Numbered from the stretch's first letter, positions 1-5,586 are shown. The stretch: 8,787 nt of DNA from Polaromonas sp. UBA5171 (GCA_002413395.1 DHWX01000058.1:1-8787), one strand, 5' to 3'. The notes: generated from the letters alone by a model not told the origin. A program made the numbers and translations.

Positions 1-188
1 CGCGTAGCGGCTTCGTCCAACTGGTAGATCTGCCGGACCCGCTGCGCCTGGGGTTCGTCAATCTCCAGTGTCCGGTCCTTGGACACATACCCCACCGGCG
101 TCATTCCACCCATCCACATGCCCTTGCGCTTGGAAGCGGCAATCTTGTCTCGAATTCGCTCACCCGTGAGGGCCTGCAACTGGTCGGG
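1..188 (-). pseudogene. Serine recombinase (resolvase/invertase) fragment
   Basis: The minus strand reads an open frame with the hallmark of large serine recombinases at the end of the catalytic domain and start of the recombinase domain: TGERIRDKIAASKRKGMWMG, then a GY turn (TPVGYVSKDRTL) and a helix (EPQAQRVRQIYQL). These enzymes cut and rejoin DNA through a serine near the N terminus. Here that N-terminal part is absent: upstream of TGERIRDK the frame has no recombinase-like sequence and meets a stop at 240-242. The break coincides with a 15-bp sequence (174-188) that recurs inverted at 492-506. The gene runs off the window at position 1, so only the interior is visible. I read it as a 5'-truncated remnant of a mobile element. 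Seen: the motif and the stop. Inferred: truncation rather than a divergent start. Confidence 0.75.
174..188. repeat. 15-bp inverted repeat, left copy (pairs with 492-506)
   Basis: CTGCAACTGGTCGGG at 174-188 is the exact reverse complement of CCCGACCAGTTGCAG at 492-506. The left copy lies at the point where the recombinase similarity ends, so it may mark a rearrangement junction. The similarity does not extend clearly beyond the 15 bases. Confidence 0.6.
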
Positions 189-297
189 TCCAGCCAGCGA
201 GATTTTCAAACTGGTTGCCCAACACCGGTCACTGAAATATCAAACGTCTTTGATATGCCTGCACCCGCTTTGGAGAACCCAGTTTGAGGGAGCATCT

Positions 298-350
298 GGC
301 TCTTCTCGACCAGTAGCGGGCGCTCACGGGTGTCAGCTTCCGGGAAGCAG
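298..350 (+). repeat. Diverged direct repeat, copy 1
   Basis: This copy begins GGCTCTTCTCGACCAGT and continues through TCAGCTTCCGGGAAGCA. It aligns with 485-538 (GGCTCTTCCCGACCAGT … TCAGCTATCGGGCAGCA) with roughly 70% identity by eye and one single-base gap. Similar GACCAG/TCAGCTATCGG motifs are common in betaproteobacterial intergenic repeats, but the family was not identified. Confidence 0.5.
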
Positions 351-484
351 AAAATATTGTGGGACAGACTTCCATAAAGCTGACGCTCAAATGGAGGCGA
401 CCAATCCACATTGCTGACATTGGCGGCGGGGAAGTCTGGGTCAGGTGAGCAGCGGGAGCGGTCATACAGGTCACGACTGGGGAT

Positions 485-538
485 GGCTCTTCCCGACCAG
501 TTGCAGTCGTACGCCAAGTATCAGCTATCGGGCAGCAC
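485..538 (+). repeat. Diverged direct repeat, copy 2
   Basis: This is the second copy of the repeat at 298-350. It contains the right arm (492-506) of the 15-bp inverted repeat shared with the recombinase break point, so the same element family may have been the substrate for the rearrangement. A weaker echo (TCAGTTATCGGCAAAG…GACCGG) occurs near 2935-2961. Confidence 0.5.
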
Positions 539-843
539 CCGACCCGCAGCGGACGTAGGGATCAGCTAAATCACCAGCAGATAGCTGACATTCGCGTCTC
601 TTTATTGCAGATATTCGAAACGATTCGGCTCTGGGACCAGTGGATAACCAAGAAAGATATAGTGCAACAAGGCCTGTCCATTCTGCTGATCGACAATAGC
701 TCATACAAAATCATCTAATCAAAACGCCGATGGCATGACGAAGGAGCAAACAGAAGAAGAATTAATTCATTGCCACCAGAAGAGACATAGGCAATTCAGG
801 ACGGACGGCAATCCGCCAAGTTGCTGGCAAGATTCAGCATTAA

Positions 844-914
844 GGGAGGAAATCGCGGTGGAGCTCAGAGCACCCATCCGCTCGGCACAAGATGAACAAG
901 AAGAATCAGTCTGA
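844..914 (+). promoter_or_regulatory. Strong Shine-Dalgarno and possible short leader ORF ahead of the hsdR fragment
   Basis: GGGAGG at 844-849 is a near-ideal ribosome binding site but lies about 40 bases before the ATG at 892. It is correctly placed, 8 bases, before a GTG at 858. That GTG opens an 18-codon frame (ends DEQEESV, stop TGA 912-914) overlapping the start of the hsdR fragment in another frame. The ATG at 892 has no good site of its own, and its frame has a stop at 841-843, so no longer start exists. This could be a leader peptide that couples translation, or a coincidence. Confidence 0.25.
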
Positions 915-1392
915 AAGCGACATCTGCGACAAGTACATCCGCCCGGCCATGGAGACCGCCGGCTGGAATGGCATGGACCAGATCTATCGCGAATTCCCCC
1001 GGCCAGCGGGCCGCGTGGTCGTTCGCGGTCAAAAGTCGTATCGCGACAAGACCACCGTGCTGCGCGTCGACTACGCGCTTTTCTACAAGCTCAACATCCC
1101 CCTGGCTGTCGTCGAGGCCAAAGAAAACAACCACGCCCTAGGCGCGGGCATGGCCCAGGCCATCAACTACGCCCGGTTGCTGGATGTGCCTTTCAGCTTC
1201 TCCTCCAATGGCGATGGCTTCGTTTTCCGCGACGCCACAATGGCCACCGGCGTGCTGGAGCAAACCATTTCGCTGGACGTCGCCCGAGTCGAATCTCTGC
1301 GCCGCCTCTGCACCGACCTGCGCCAGCGCCTCGCCGCCCGGCAAACCACCCAAGCCCACCTGGCCGAGGCCTTGATCGACGAGGTGGCCTGA
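892..1392 (+). CDS. hsdR: Chimeric HsdR nuclease domain / HsdS tail (type I restriction remnant)
   Basis: Residues 1-129 match the N terminus of EcoEI-type HsdR, the restriction subunit of type I systems: the start MNKKNQSESDICDKYI is characteristic. The PD-(D/E)XK nuclease residues are all present: D60 (RVDYALFY), E75-A-K77 (VVEAKENN) and the QxxxY motif Q89/Y93. HsdR subunits usually run to about 800-1,000 residues with helicase domains; this protein has 166 and no helicase. From about residue 130 it changes to VARVESLRRLCTDLRQRLAA…QTTQAHLAEALIDEVA, which looks like the conserved C-terminal helix of HsdS, the specificity subunit. The simplest reading is an in-frame deletion removing most of hsdR, hsdM and most of hsdS, with the junction near 1276-1282. 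Restriction by the usual translocation mechanism is impossible, but the nuclease fold may still be made. The HsdR part is confident; the HsdS part is recognised by pattern. Confidence 0.8.
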   Translation: MNKKNQSESDICDKYIRPAMETAGWNGMDQIYREFPRPAGRVVVRGQKSYRDKTTVLRVDYALFYKLNIPLAVVEAKENNHALGAGMAQAINYARLLDVPFSFSSNGDGFVFRDATMATGVLEQTISLDVARVESLRRLCTDLRQRLAARQTTQAHLAEALIDEVA

Positions 1393-1394
1393 GC

Positions 1395-2252
1395 ATGTCG
1401 TTCGTCGGGGAAGCCACTGGGGTTTTTGGTCTGCTGGGCAAAGCGTGGAACCTGCTGCGCGACCGCCTAGACCCAGCCCGCGCACAAGCCAAGCGCCTCA
1501 TCGAGACCTTCGAGGCCTACGGCATCGCCCGCCAGCAAATACCCCGCATCCTGCCCCCCGAGCTGAAGCTGCCCAACGCCACATTCTCAACGCCAGACAA
1601 GCTGAAAGACAAAGTCACGCCCGAGCTGCTGGATTGGGCCGCAGACCATCTGGCCATCAGCCGCTCATGGCTCGACGACGTGGATGAAATGCCACACCTG
1701 CTGGTAGACCACTACAAGTCTCCCGCCGGCTACCGAAACTGGCTGGCCAATCGCCTTGAAGTCGCGCCTGATGTGGCTCGCTTTCTCTCCGTCTGGAAGC
1801 CACACGGCCAAGCCATTTGGCCCGACGGTATTGGTCCGCTCTGCCTAATCTACGAGGAAACGTCCGATGGCCTGGACGGCTCGGAATTCAACCGCTACTG
1901 GTTGCTGTCCGACCATTGGAAGCTCGACCACGCGCCATGCATCGAAAACTTGCTCGTCGTGGTGGCGGTGACCCGTTCACTTGGCATCTGGGTTTTAGGG
2001 AGCGACGTACCGATAGGCCTGCTCCAACAACTGGAAGCAGGCAAAAAACTCATTTCCGAAGTCACGAAGCGCCAGCGCGGCAAGTGGCATCCTGAAGACC
2101 TGATCGATCCCTTGCCGGGCGAAGACACCGAATGGCGTCAAGCACTCTGGAAAGGCGCACAGGGTTACCTTGGGCGAGATGACCTCACGGATGACAAACA
2201 CCATGTTAGGGAGACGGAAACCTGTCTCCCTATATTGAGTTCGACGCCTTAA
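1395..2252 (+). CDS. Hypothetical protein downstream of type I restriction remnant
   Basis: I do not recognise this 285-residue protein. Its ATG lies two bases after the stop of the hsdR/hsdS chimera, with GAGGTGG (1381-1387) as ribosome binding site inside the end of that gene, so the two are translated as a unit. There is no signal peptide or clear membrane segment, although residues 186-201 (NLLVVVAVTRSLGIWV) are a hydrophobic core strand. Residues 30-95 are helical and recall small DNA-binding domains: IETFEAYGIARQQIPRILP, then VTPELLDWAADHLAISRSWL. The middle is rich in Trp and acidic residues. The last ~20 residues (after GYLGRDD) overlap a strong DNA hairpin and may not be native. Its position suggests an accessory gene that once followed hsdS. 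A regulatory or DNA-binding role is only a guess. Confidence 0.65.
   Translation: MSFVGEATGVFGLLGKAWNLLRDRLDPARAQAKRLIETFEAYGIARQQIPRILPPELKLPNATFSTPDKLKDKVTPELLDWAADHLAISRSWLDDVDEMPHLLVDHYKSPAGYRNWLANRLEVAPDVARFLSVWKPHGQAIWPDGIGPLCLIYEETSDGLDGSEFNRYWLLSDHWKLDHAPCIENLLVVVAVTRSLGIWVLGSDVPIGLLQQLEAGKKLISEVTKRQRGKWHPEDLIDPLPGEDTEWRQALWKGAQGYLGRDDLTDDKHHVRETETCLPILSSTP
2207..2232 (+). repeat. Hairpin at the 3' end of the hypothetical gene
   Basis: TAGGGAGAC (2207-2215) pairs perfectly with GTCTCCCTA (2224-2232). The loop can close further by a G-U and a G-C pair, leaving AAAC. It falls in the last codons before the stop at 2250-2252. No run of T follows, so it is not a standard intrinsic terminator. 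It could protect the mRNA end or be a scar of an insertion. Confidence 0.45.
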
Positions 2253-2313
2253 TGACATCAAGCGTGCGAGCTTGGCCTGACCATCGGTCAAAGGAATATC
2301 AAGAGGTGCTCTC

Positions 2314-2856
2314 ATGCATGAGTTGGAACTGAACAAGGCCTTTACCCTGATGGAATCAGGGCCTGTTGTCCTGGTGACGACACATGATGGACAGAAAGAC
2401 AACATCATGACGATTTCCTGGACCATGGTGATGGATTTCACTCCAGTCTTTGCCATCACCACGGGTGAATGGAATCACTCATTCGCGGCGTTGCGAAAAA
2501 ACAGGGAATGCGTCATTGCCATTCCCACGGTTGATTTGCTGGATAAGGTGGTCGGTATAGGGACATGCTCTGGGAAAGACACAGACAAGTTTGCCAAGTT
2601 CAAGCTCACACCTGTGCAGGGCAAATTCGTCAGGTCGCCCTTGATCAAGGAGTGCCTCGCCAACATAGAGTGCAAGGTCATCGACATCGTTAAAAAGCAC
2701 AACATTGTCGTGTTAGAGGCGGTTGCCGCATACATCGATACCACGCGCAAGGAGAAGCGCGCGGTTCATGCTGTTGGCGACGGAACGTTCATTGTTGACG
2801 GGCGCAAGATTGACCGGAGGAAGATGATGGCCTCCAAGCTCCCTTACGGCGTTTAG
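2314..2856 (+). CDS. Flavin reductase family protein (flavoredoxin-like)
   Basis: This 180-residue protein has the FMN-binding split-barrel pattern of the flavin reductase/flavoredoxin family: GPVVLVTT (16-23), NIMTISW (30-36), NHSF (54-57), then VGIGTCSGKDTDKF (80-93) and an acidic/Cys stretch ECLANIECKVID. Members bind FMN and pass electrons from NAD(P)H or a partner protein, and are cytoplasmic. The length is normal for the family and there are no breaks. The ATG is preceded by AGAGGTG (2302-2308) at a 5-base spacing, which supports this start. It has no operon partner: the upstream gene ends 61 bases before it and about 800 gene-free bases follow. Its base use looks lower in GC than the hsd remnant. 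Cys84 and Cys120 are notable but not proven catalytic. The true substrate is unknown. Confidence 0.85.
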   Translation: MHELELNKAFTLMESGPVVLVTTHDGQKDNIMTISWTMVMDFTPVFAITTGEWNHSFAALRKNRECVIAIPTVDLLDKVVGIGTCSGKDTDKFAKFKLTPVQGKFVRSPLIKECLANIECKVIDIVKKHNIVVLEAVAAYIDTTRKEKRAVHAVGDGTFIVDGRKIDRRKMMASKLPYGV

Positions 2857-3570
2857 CGTTTATTGGCCAGTTACGAGGAAATCCTGGGGGCCAAAAGGAA
2901 AAGTGCGGCGGTGTCAAATTCAAACGTTGAATGTCAGTTATCGGCAAAGTCGAATGACCGGAACCAGGTCTTCAAGCGACTTTCACAACTGCTGGAAGCC
3001 GACCGTCAAAATGAACGTCAGGTCTGGAGAAAGTTGTGGACCCGGATTGGGCACTTATGGATAGCTATCCATAAGTGCCCTAACCGGTCAGCGGCCGATG
3101 GGCCAAGCGGTCACTCGCCGGCGCCAAGAGGAAATTGAAAAGCTGACGTACGGTATGATGAGAAGGTGGTCAACGGCTATAGCGGGCGCAGAGTTTCTCG
3201 ATCTGCCGATCCAAACCAGACACTGGCAACCGTGTCTGTGGCCCCGCCCAACGCCCAGCTTCAACCTCGAATTTACCGCAGCGAAGCGGGGGCAAATACG
3301 TCGTCTGGAAGCTATGGTTTAGGCGCCTTTGGCTTCGGACACCGAGTTGACGGCTCTTGCCGAAAAATATCCGCCAAAGCATCAGTATGCCAAGCTCAGG
3401 ACAGCAACCAAGACCTTGGTGGTAACAAACTCTGCATCGAATGAATGCAATACGGCGAACCCAAACTTGGTGAAGCAGATTACCATGGTCACAAAGAATG
3501 GAGGCCAGCTGCTAGGTATCGCCACTTTGCGCGAACTTTCGGATGATTTTCAGACCATCAATTCCAATTC
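2857..3570. other. Gene-free stretch containing a large palindrome
   Basis: No reliable gene is seen. Plus-strand ORFs near 2863-3138, 3098-3322 and 3329-3724 overlap one another, lack convincing ribosome binding sites and carry no recognised motif. The last one runs into the antisense of the EF-hand gene. The region contains a repeat-like motif near 2935-2961 and the palindrome at 3049-3080. It is probably a decayed accessory segment separating the flavin reductase from the Cpx-like block. Confidence 0.5.
3042..3087. repeat. Large palindrome: perfect 16-bp arms, zero spacer
   Basis: GGGCACTTATGGATAG (3049-3064) is followed directly by its exact reverse complement (3065-3080), a 32-bp perfect palindrome. 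The flanks extend the symmetry: CCGGATT (3042-3048) against TAACCGG (3081-3087) pairs at 5 of 7 positions, giving 23-bp arms with two mismatches. There is no T-run, so it is not a classical terminator. Two transposon ends joined head to head, a recombination site, or a binding site for a dimeric protein are all possible. Confidence 0.85.
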
Positions 3571-3602
3571 AAAAAACTGCATGCAAGATGCGTTGACATG
3601 CA
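3571..3602 (-). terminator. Possible intrinsic terminator of the EF-hand gene
   Basis: Read on the minus strand, about 50 bases after the EF-hand stop, TGCATG (3602-3597) can pair with CATGCA (3583-3578) around a 13-base loop. One G and six T follow (3576-3571). The order and the T-run fit an intrinsic terminator, but the 6-bp stem is short and AT-containing, so the assignment is tentative. Confidence 0.35.
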
Positions 3603-3652
3603 TCCTGACCCGGTGCATATTGCTGTCCTATGCGTCTTATCGTTCCCGAGGA

Positions 3653-4177
3653 TCAGACCAGCTTGTCAACGTTCTTGCCCAATTTAGATGGGTCAGTTTT
3701 GTTGCTTACAGTGCTGGACGCTGACGGGTGCTTTATGGCGTAGACGGCGTCCTCCTGACTGGAAACCACACCATCCTGGTCGGTGTCGGCGGCGGCATAG
3801 TTTGTTGAAGAACTGCTCGCGCCGCCGACTCCACCCACACCACCTGATCCCCCGGATTTTCCTGATCCACCAGGGTCACCCGCGACACGAGGGCCGCCTG
3901 AAGGAGGCTTCAGGTTGCCACTTTTAATAGCGGTTTCAATGTCCGACTTTCCAATGCTTCCGGTTTTCTTTGTGTCAATGGAGTCGTACATTTTTGTGGC
4001 ATCGTCGCCGGACACGCCTTTGGCTGTCAAGCCAGAAACAAATTGATCCTTAGAAATTTTGCCGGTGTTGTTGGGATCGAGGTCGCTCATCATCTTGATG
4101 GCCATCTTGGAGGCCATCTTGGATGTATCGACTCCGTCGCTATTTCCTTTTCCAACGGAACTGATTGACATTGACAT
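3653..4177 (-). CDS. EF-hand domain protein
   Basis: This 174-residue protein has three EF-hand-type loops. Loop 1 (34-45, DPNNTGKISKDQ) and loop 2 (68-79, DTKKTGSIGKSD) are degenerate at several calcium-binding positions. Loop 3 (131-142, DTDQDGVVSSQE) is canonical, with Asp at 1, 3 and 5, Gly at 6 and Glu at 12. A Gly/Ser-rich linker (about 93-124) separates loop 3 from the first pair. No cleavable signal peptide is seen, so it is either cytoplasmic or exported by another route. EF-hand proteins bind Ca2+ as buffers or sensors; the partner here is unknown. The start is well supported by AAGGAG (4189-4184) six bases before the ATG. A CpxR-type box lies about 94 bases upstream (4271-4285), suggesting control by the neighbouring regulator. 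Base use is lower in GC than the efflux genes. Confidence 0.8.
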   Translation of the reverse strand: MSMSISSVGKGNSDGVDTSKMASKMAIKMMSDLDPNNTGKISKDQFVSGLTAKGVSGDDATKMYDSIDTKKTGSIGKSDIETAIKSGNLKPPSGGPRVAGDPGGSGKSGGSGGVGGVGGASSSSTNYAAADTDQDGVVSSQEDAVYAIKHPSASSTVSNKTDPSKLGKNVDKLV

Positions 4178-4270
4178 ACTGAACTCCTTAGGTTGGATAT
4201 GAGAACCTACTCATTTAGATTCTTAGTATCAATATCGACAAGCGGAAACCTTAAGTTGATACCCCGCGAT

Positions 4271-4285
4271 GTAAATCCGTGTAAA
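4271..4285 (-). promoter_or_regulatory. CpxR-type box upstream of the EF-hand gene
   Basis: GTAAA-TCCGT-GTAAA matches the known CpxR recognition pattern GTAAA-N(4-8)-GTAAA without mismatch. It lies between the two minus-strand genes, 93 bases before the EF-hand start, as written on the plus strand. The 18 bases from 4271 differ at a single position from those at 4805. A candidate -10 (GATATT, minus strand, 4236-4231) lies 34 bases downstream, which suits an activator site. The CpxR-like gene is encoded about 0.6 kb away. Confidence 0.7.
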
Positions 4286-4308
4286 AGGCCAAGACTCTGC
4301 ATTGCAGA

Positions 4309-4734
4309 TCACGCGGTCATCCACACGTCGGCGGTTTGTGAGCGTTGTTCTGATTCTCGTTCGATTTGAGCGCACCGGTCCCATGCGATGTGCATGAGTT
4401 CCTGATCGTGATATATCAAAAAGGTTTTGAAGAGCAGTGTGAACACAGTATCCAGACCTTGCACTTCAGGCAGGTAGCTGCCTGTGAGTAAGGGCGCTTC
4501 GAGTAACTCGATCTGCGCGCGGTCGACGCATGCCTTTCCGTGCAGAACGTGTACTGGAAAACGCGCGCGGTAGCAGCTGTCGCCTGCATGTTCATCGCTG
4601 AGATGTTCGATCCGCAGCGTCACCCAGGCACCTTCCAATCGTAGTTGCAGATGCAGCGCATTCGCATAGGTGGCTTGCCCGCTTCCCCTGCCGAAGCGCA
4701 TCGAAACCGATCCGTTTACTGTTTCTGGCTGCAT
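4309..4734 (-). CDS. Hypothetical protein divergent from cpxR-like gene
   Basis: I do not recognise this 141-residue protein. The start chosen is the ATG at 4734, not the GTG at 4740, because AAAGGAG (4746-4740) overlaps that GTG but sits five bases before the ATG. No signal peptide or membrane helix is visible. The first half alternates in beta-strand style (ATYANALHLQLRLEGAWVTL). Residues around 88-107 (EVQGLDTVFTLLFKTFLIYH) look like a conserved helix following a strand, and the C terminus is a charged helix. Cysteines lie in GDSCYRARF, GKACVDR and WDRCAQI. The gene is divergent from the response regulator and shares an intergenic region holding a CpxR-type box, so it may belong to the regulon. 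The 42-base gap to the EF-hand box suggests separate promoters. Confidence 0.65.
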   Translation of the reverse strand: MQPETVNGSVSMRFGRGSGQATYANALHLQLRLEGAWVTLRIEHLSDEHAGDSCYRARFPVHVLHGKACVDRAQIELLEAPLLTGSYLPEVQGLDTVFTLLFKTFLIYHDQELMHIAWDRCAQIERESEQRSQTADVWMTA

Positions 4735-4804
4735 GCCCACTCCTTTATGAAATTTTGGTGACTGAATTCTTGTTCCACATGGGGTAAGTTGCGGTTAGCG
4801 CGGT

Positions 4805-4819
4805 GTAAATCCGGGTAAA
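4805..4819 (+). promoter_or_regulatory. CpxR-type box in the divergent regulator promoter
   Basis: GTAAA-TCCGG-GTAAA is a perfect match to the CpxR pattern with a 5-base spacer. It is embedded in an 18-base block (4805-4822) nearly identical to that at 4271-4288. It lies 70 bases before the regulator ATG at 4889 and 70 bases before the divergent gene's ATG at 4734, so it could serve both. The position fits positive autoregulation, which is known for cpxRA in Escherichia coli. Confidence 0.75.
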
Positions 4820-4847
4820 AGGGATGTCGCAAAAGCAGGTGCTGGAT

Positions 4848-4853
4848 TACTAT
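4848..4853 (+). promoter_or_regulatory. Candidate -10 of the regulator-kinase operon
   Basis: TACTAT matches 4 of 6 bases of the sigma-70 -10 hexamer and lies 28 bases after the CpxR-type box. Transcription starting near 4860 would place the box at about -41 to -55, typical of an activator-dependent promoter that lacks a good -35 element. No good -35 is visible. Confidence 0.35.
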
Positions 4854-4888
4854 CCTTGCATCTCCACTTTTGTGATGCCTCCTGTGCC

Positions 4889-5581
4889 ATGCCCCGGGTT
4901 CTTTTAATTGATGACGATCGTGAATTGTTGGAACTGCTACGCGACTATCTGCAAGGTGACGGGTTTTCCGTCAGCTTCGCAACCGACGGGTTTGCCGGTC
5001 TGAAATCCGTCTTGGGTGATGCGCCGGACATTGTGGTGCTCGACGTGATGATGCCCGGCATCAATGGCATGCAAGTGCTCACGCAGATACGTACCCTAAG
5101 CCCTGTACCTGTGCTGATGCTCACCGCTAAAGGGGATGACACCGACCGCATCATGGGGTTGGAACTCGGCGCGGACGACTACGTGCCCAAGCCCTGTTCG
5201 CCGCGCGAACTCGCTGCGCGGCTGCGTGCCATTCTTAAGCGCTCGCAAAGCGCGCCGTCCCAAAAGCAGGATGCCCGTGTACCCATTACCGTGGGCGCGC
5301 TCACCTTATGGTCTGCGAAGCGGCGTGCCCAACTCGCTGGCAAGGACATGGCGCTCACCAGCACTGAGTTCAGCCTGCTCGAGGTGCTGGCGCGCCATGC
5401 AGGGGAGACTGTGAGCAAACAACAGCTCAGCGAAGAAGGTCTGGGACGCCCTTTGAGCCGTTTTGACCGAAGCATCGACGTGCATGTGAGTGGCATTCGC
5501 CAGAAATTTGGATTGTTGCCCGATGGCTCTTCGCCTATCCAAACTGTGATCCGAATGGGTTACCAACTTGTCGTGGAGTAG
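4889..5581 (+). CDS. cpxR: CpxR-like OmpR-family response regulator
   Basis: This 230-residue two-domain regulator is phosphorylated by its partner kinase and then binds DNA. The receiver domain (1 to about 120) has the acidic pocket D8-D9-D10, the phospho-acceptor D52 in VVLDVMMPG, T79 (MLTA) and K101 (VPKPCS). The C-terminal winged helix (about 130-230) has the OmpR/PhoB pattern: LTSTEFSLLEVLARHAG, SRFDRSIDVHVSGIRQKFG, and IQTVIRMGYQL. The MPRVLLIDDDRELLELL start and the KPCSPRELAARLRAILKR segment resemble CpxR more than other OmpR members. I chose the ATG at 4889; the frame also opens at a TTG at 4856, but the added residues (MHLHFCDASCA) do not belong to the family. The Shine-Dalgarno is weak. 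Perfect CpxR-type boxes upstream support the assignment and suggest autoregulation. The kinase gene follows after five bases. Confidence 0.9.
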   Translation: MPRVLLIDDDRELLELLRDYLQGDGFSVSFATDGFAGLKSVLGDAPDIVVLDVMMPGINGMQVLTQIRTLSPVPVLMLTAKGDDTDRIMGLELGADDYVPKPCSPRELAARLRAILKRSQSAPSQKQDARVPITVGALTLWSAKRRAQLAGKDMALTSTEFSLLEVLARHAGETVSKQQLSEEGLGRPLSRFDRSIDVHVSGIRQKFGLLPDGSSPIQTVIRMGYQLVVE

Positions 5582-5586
5582 GCGCC

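Larger units (their letters stand above)
189..841. other. Gene-free accessory stretch with degenerate repeats
   Basis: No convincing gene is visible on either strand. Overlapping ORFs on both strands show no recognisable domain, no ribosome binding sites and Cys/Arg/Ser-rich composition. The left half holds diverged repeats built around a CGACCAGT core. The right half is more AT-rich. One plus-strand frame is open to a stop at 716-718 (ending LIDNSSYKII) and might be the end of a lost gene, but this cannot be supported. The stretch looks like decayed sequence between a broken recombinase and a broken restriction locus. Confidence 0.5.

Noticed and set aside
206..517. Overlapping 80-110 codon ORFs on both strands
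   Set aside because: They lie within the diverged repeat region, are rich in Cys, Arg and Ser, and show no family signal.
602..718. Open frame ending LIDNSSYKII as a possible gene remnant
   Set aside because: It is short, without a start codon or recognisable family; the residues look plausible but cannot be supported.
735..914. 59-codon ORF starting at ATG 735
   Set aside because: There is no Shine-Dalgarno before the ATG and no motif; only its internal GTG at 858 has a good ribosome site, which is reported separately as a possible leader.
3049..3080. Palindrome as a Rho-independent terminator or a protelomerase site
   Set aside because: No T-run follows on either strand, and the nearest upstream gene ends about 190 bases away. 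No phage or protelomerase gene is present to support a telomere-resolution site.
2863..3138. 91-codon plus-strand ORF after the flavin reductase
   Set aside because: It starts at a non-ATG codon without a ribosome site and runs through the palindrome, so it is unlikely to be coding.
3329..3724. 131-codon plus-strand ORF
   Set aside because: Its end overlaps the well-supported EF-hand gene in antisense, and it has no ribosome site or known motif. The first ~40 residues look somewhat protein-like, so a decayed gene cannot be excluded.
4856..4888. TTG start extending the response regulator by 11 residues
   Set aside because: The added residues do not resemble the family, whose members start at MPRVLLIDDD-like sequence; the candidate promoter -10 would also lie too close to the TTG.
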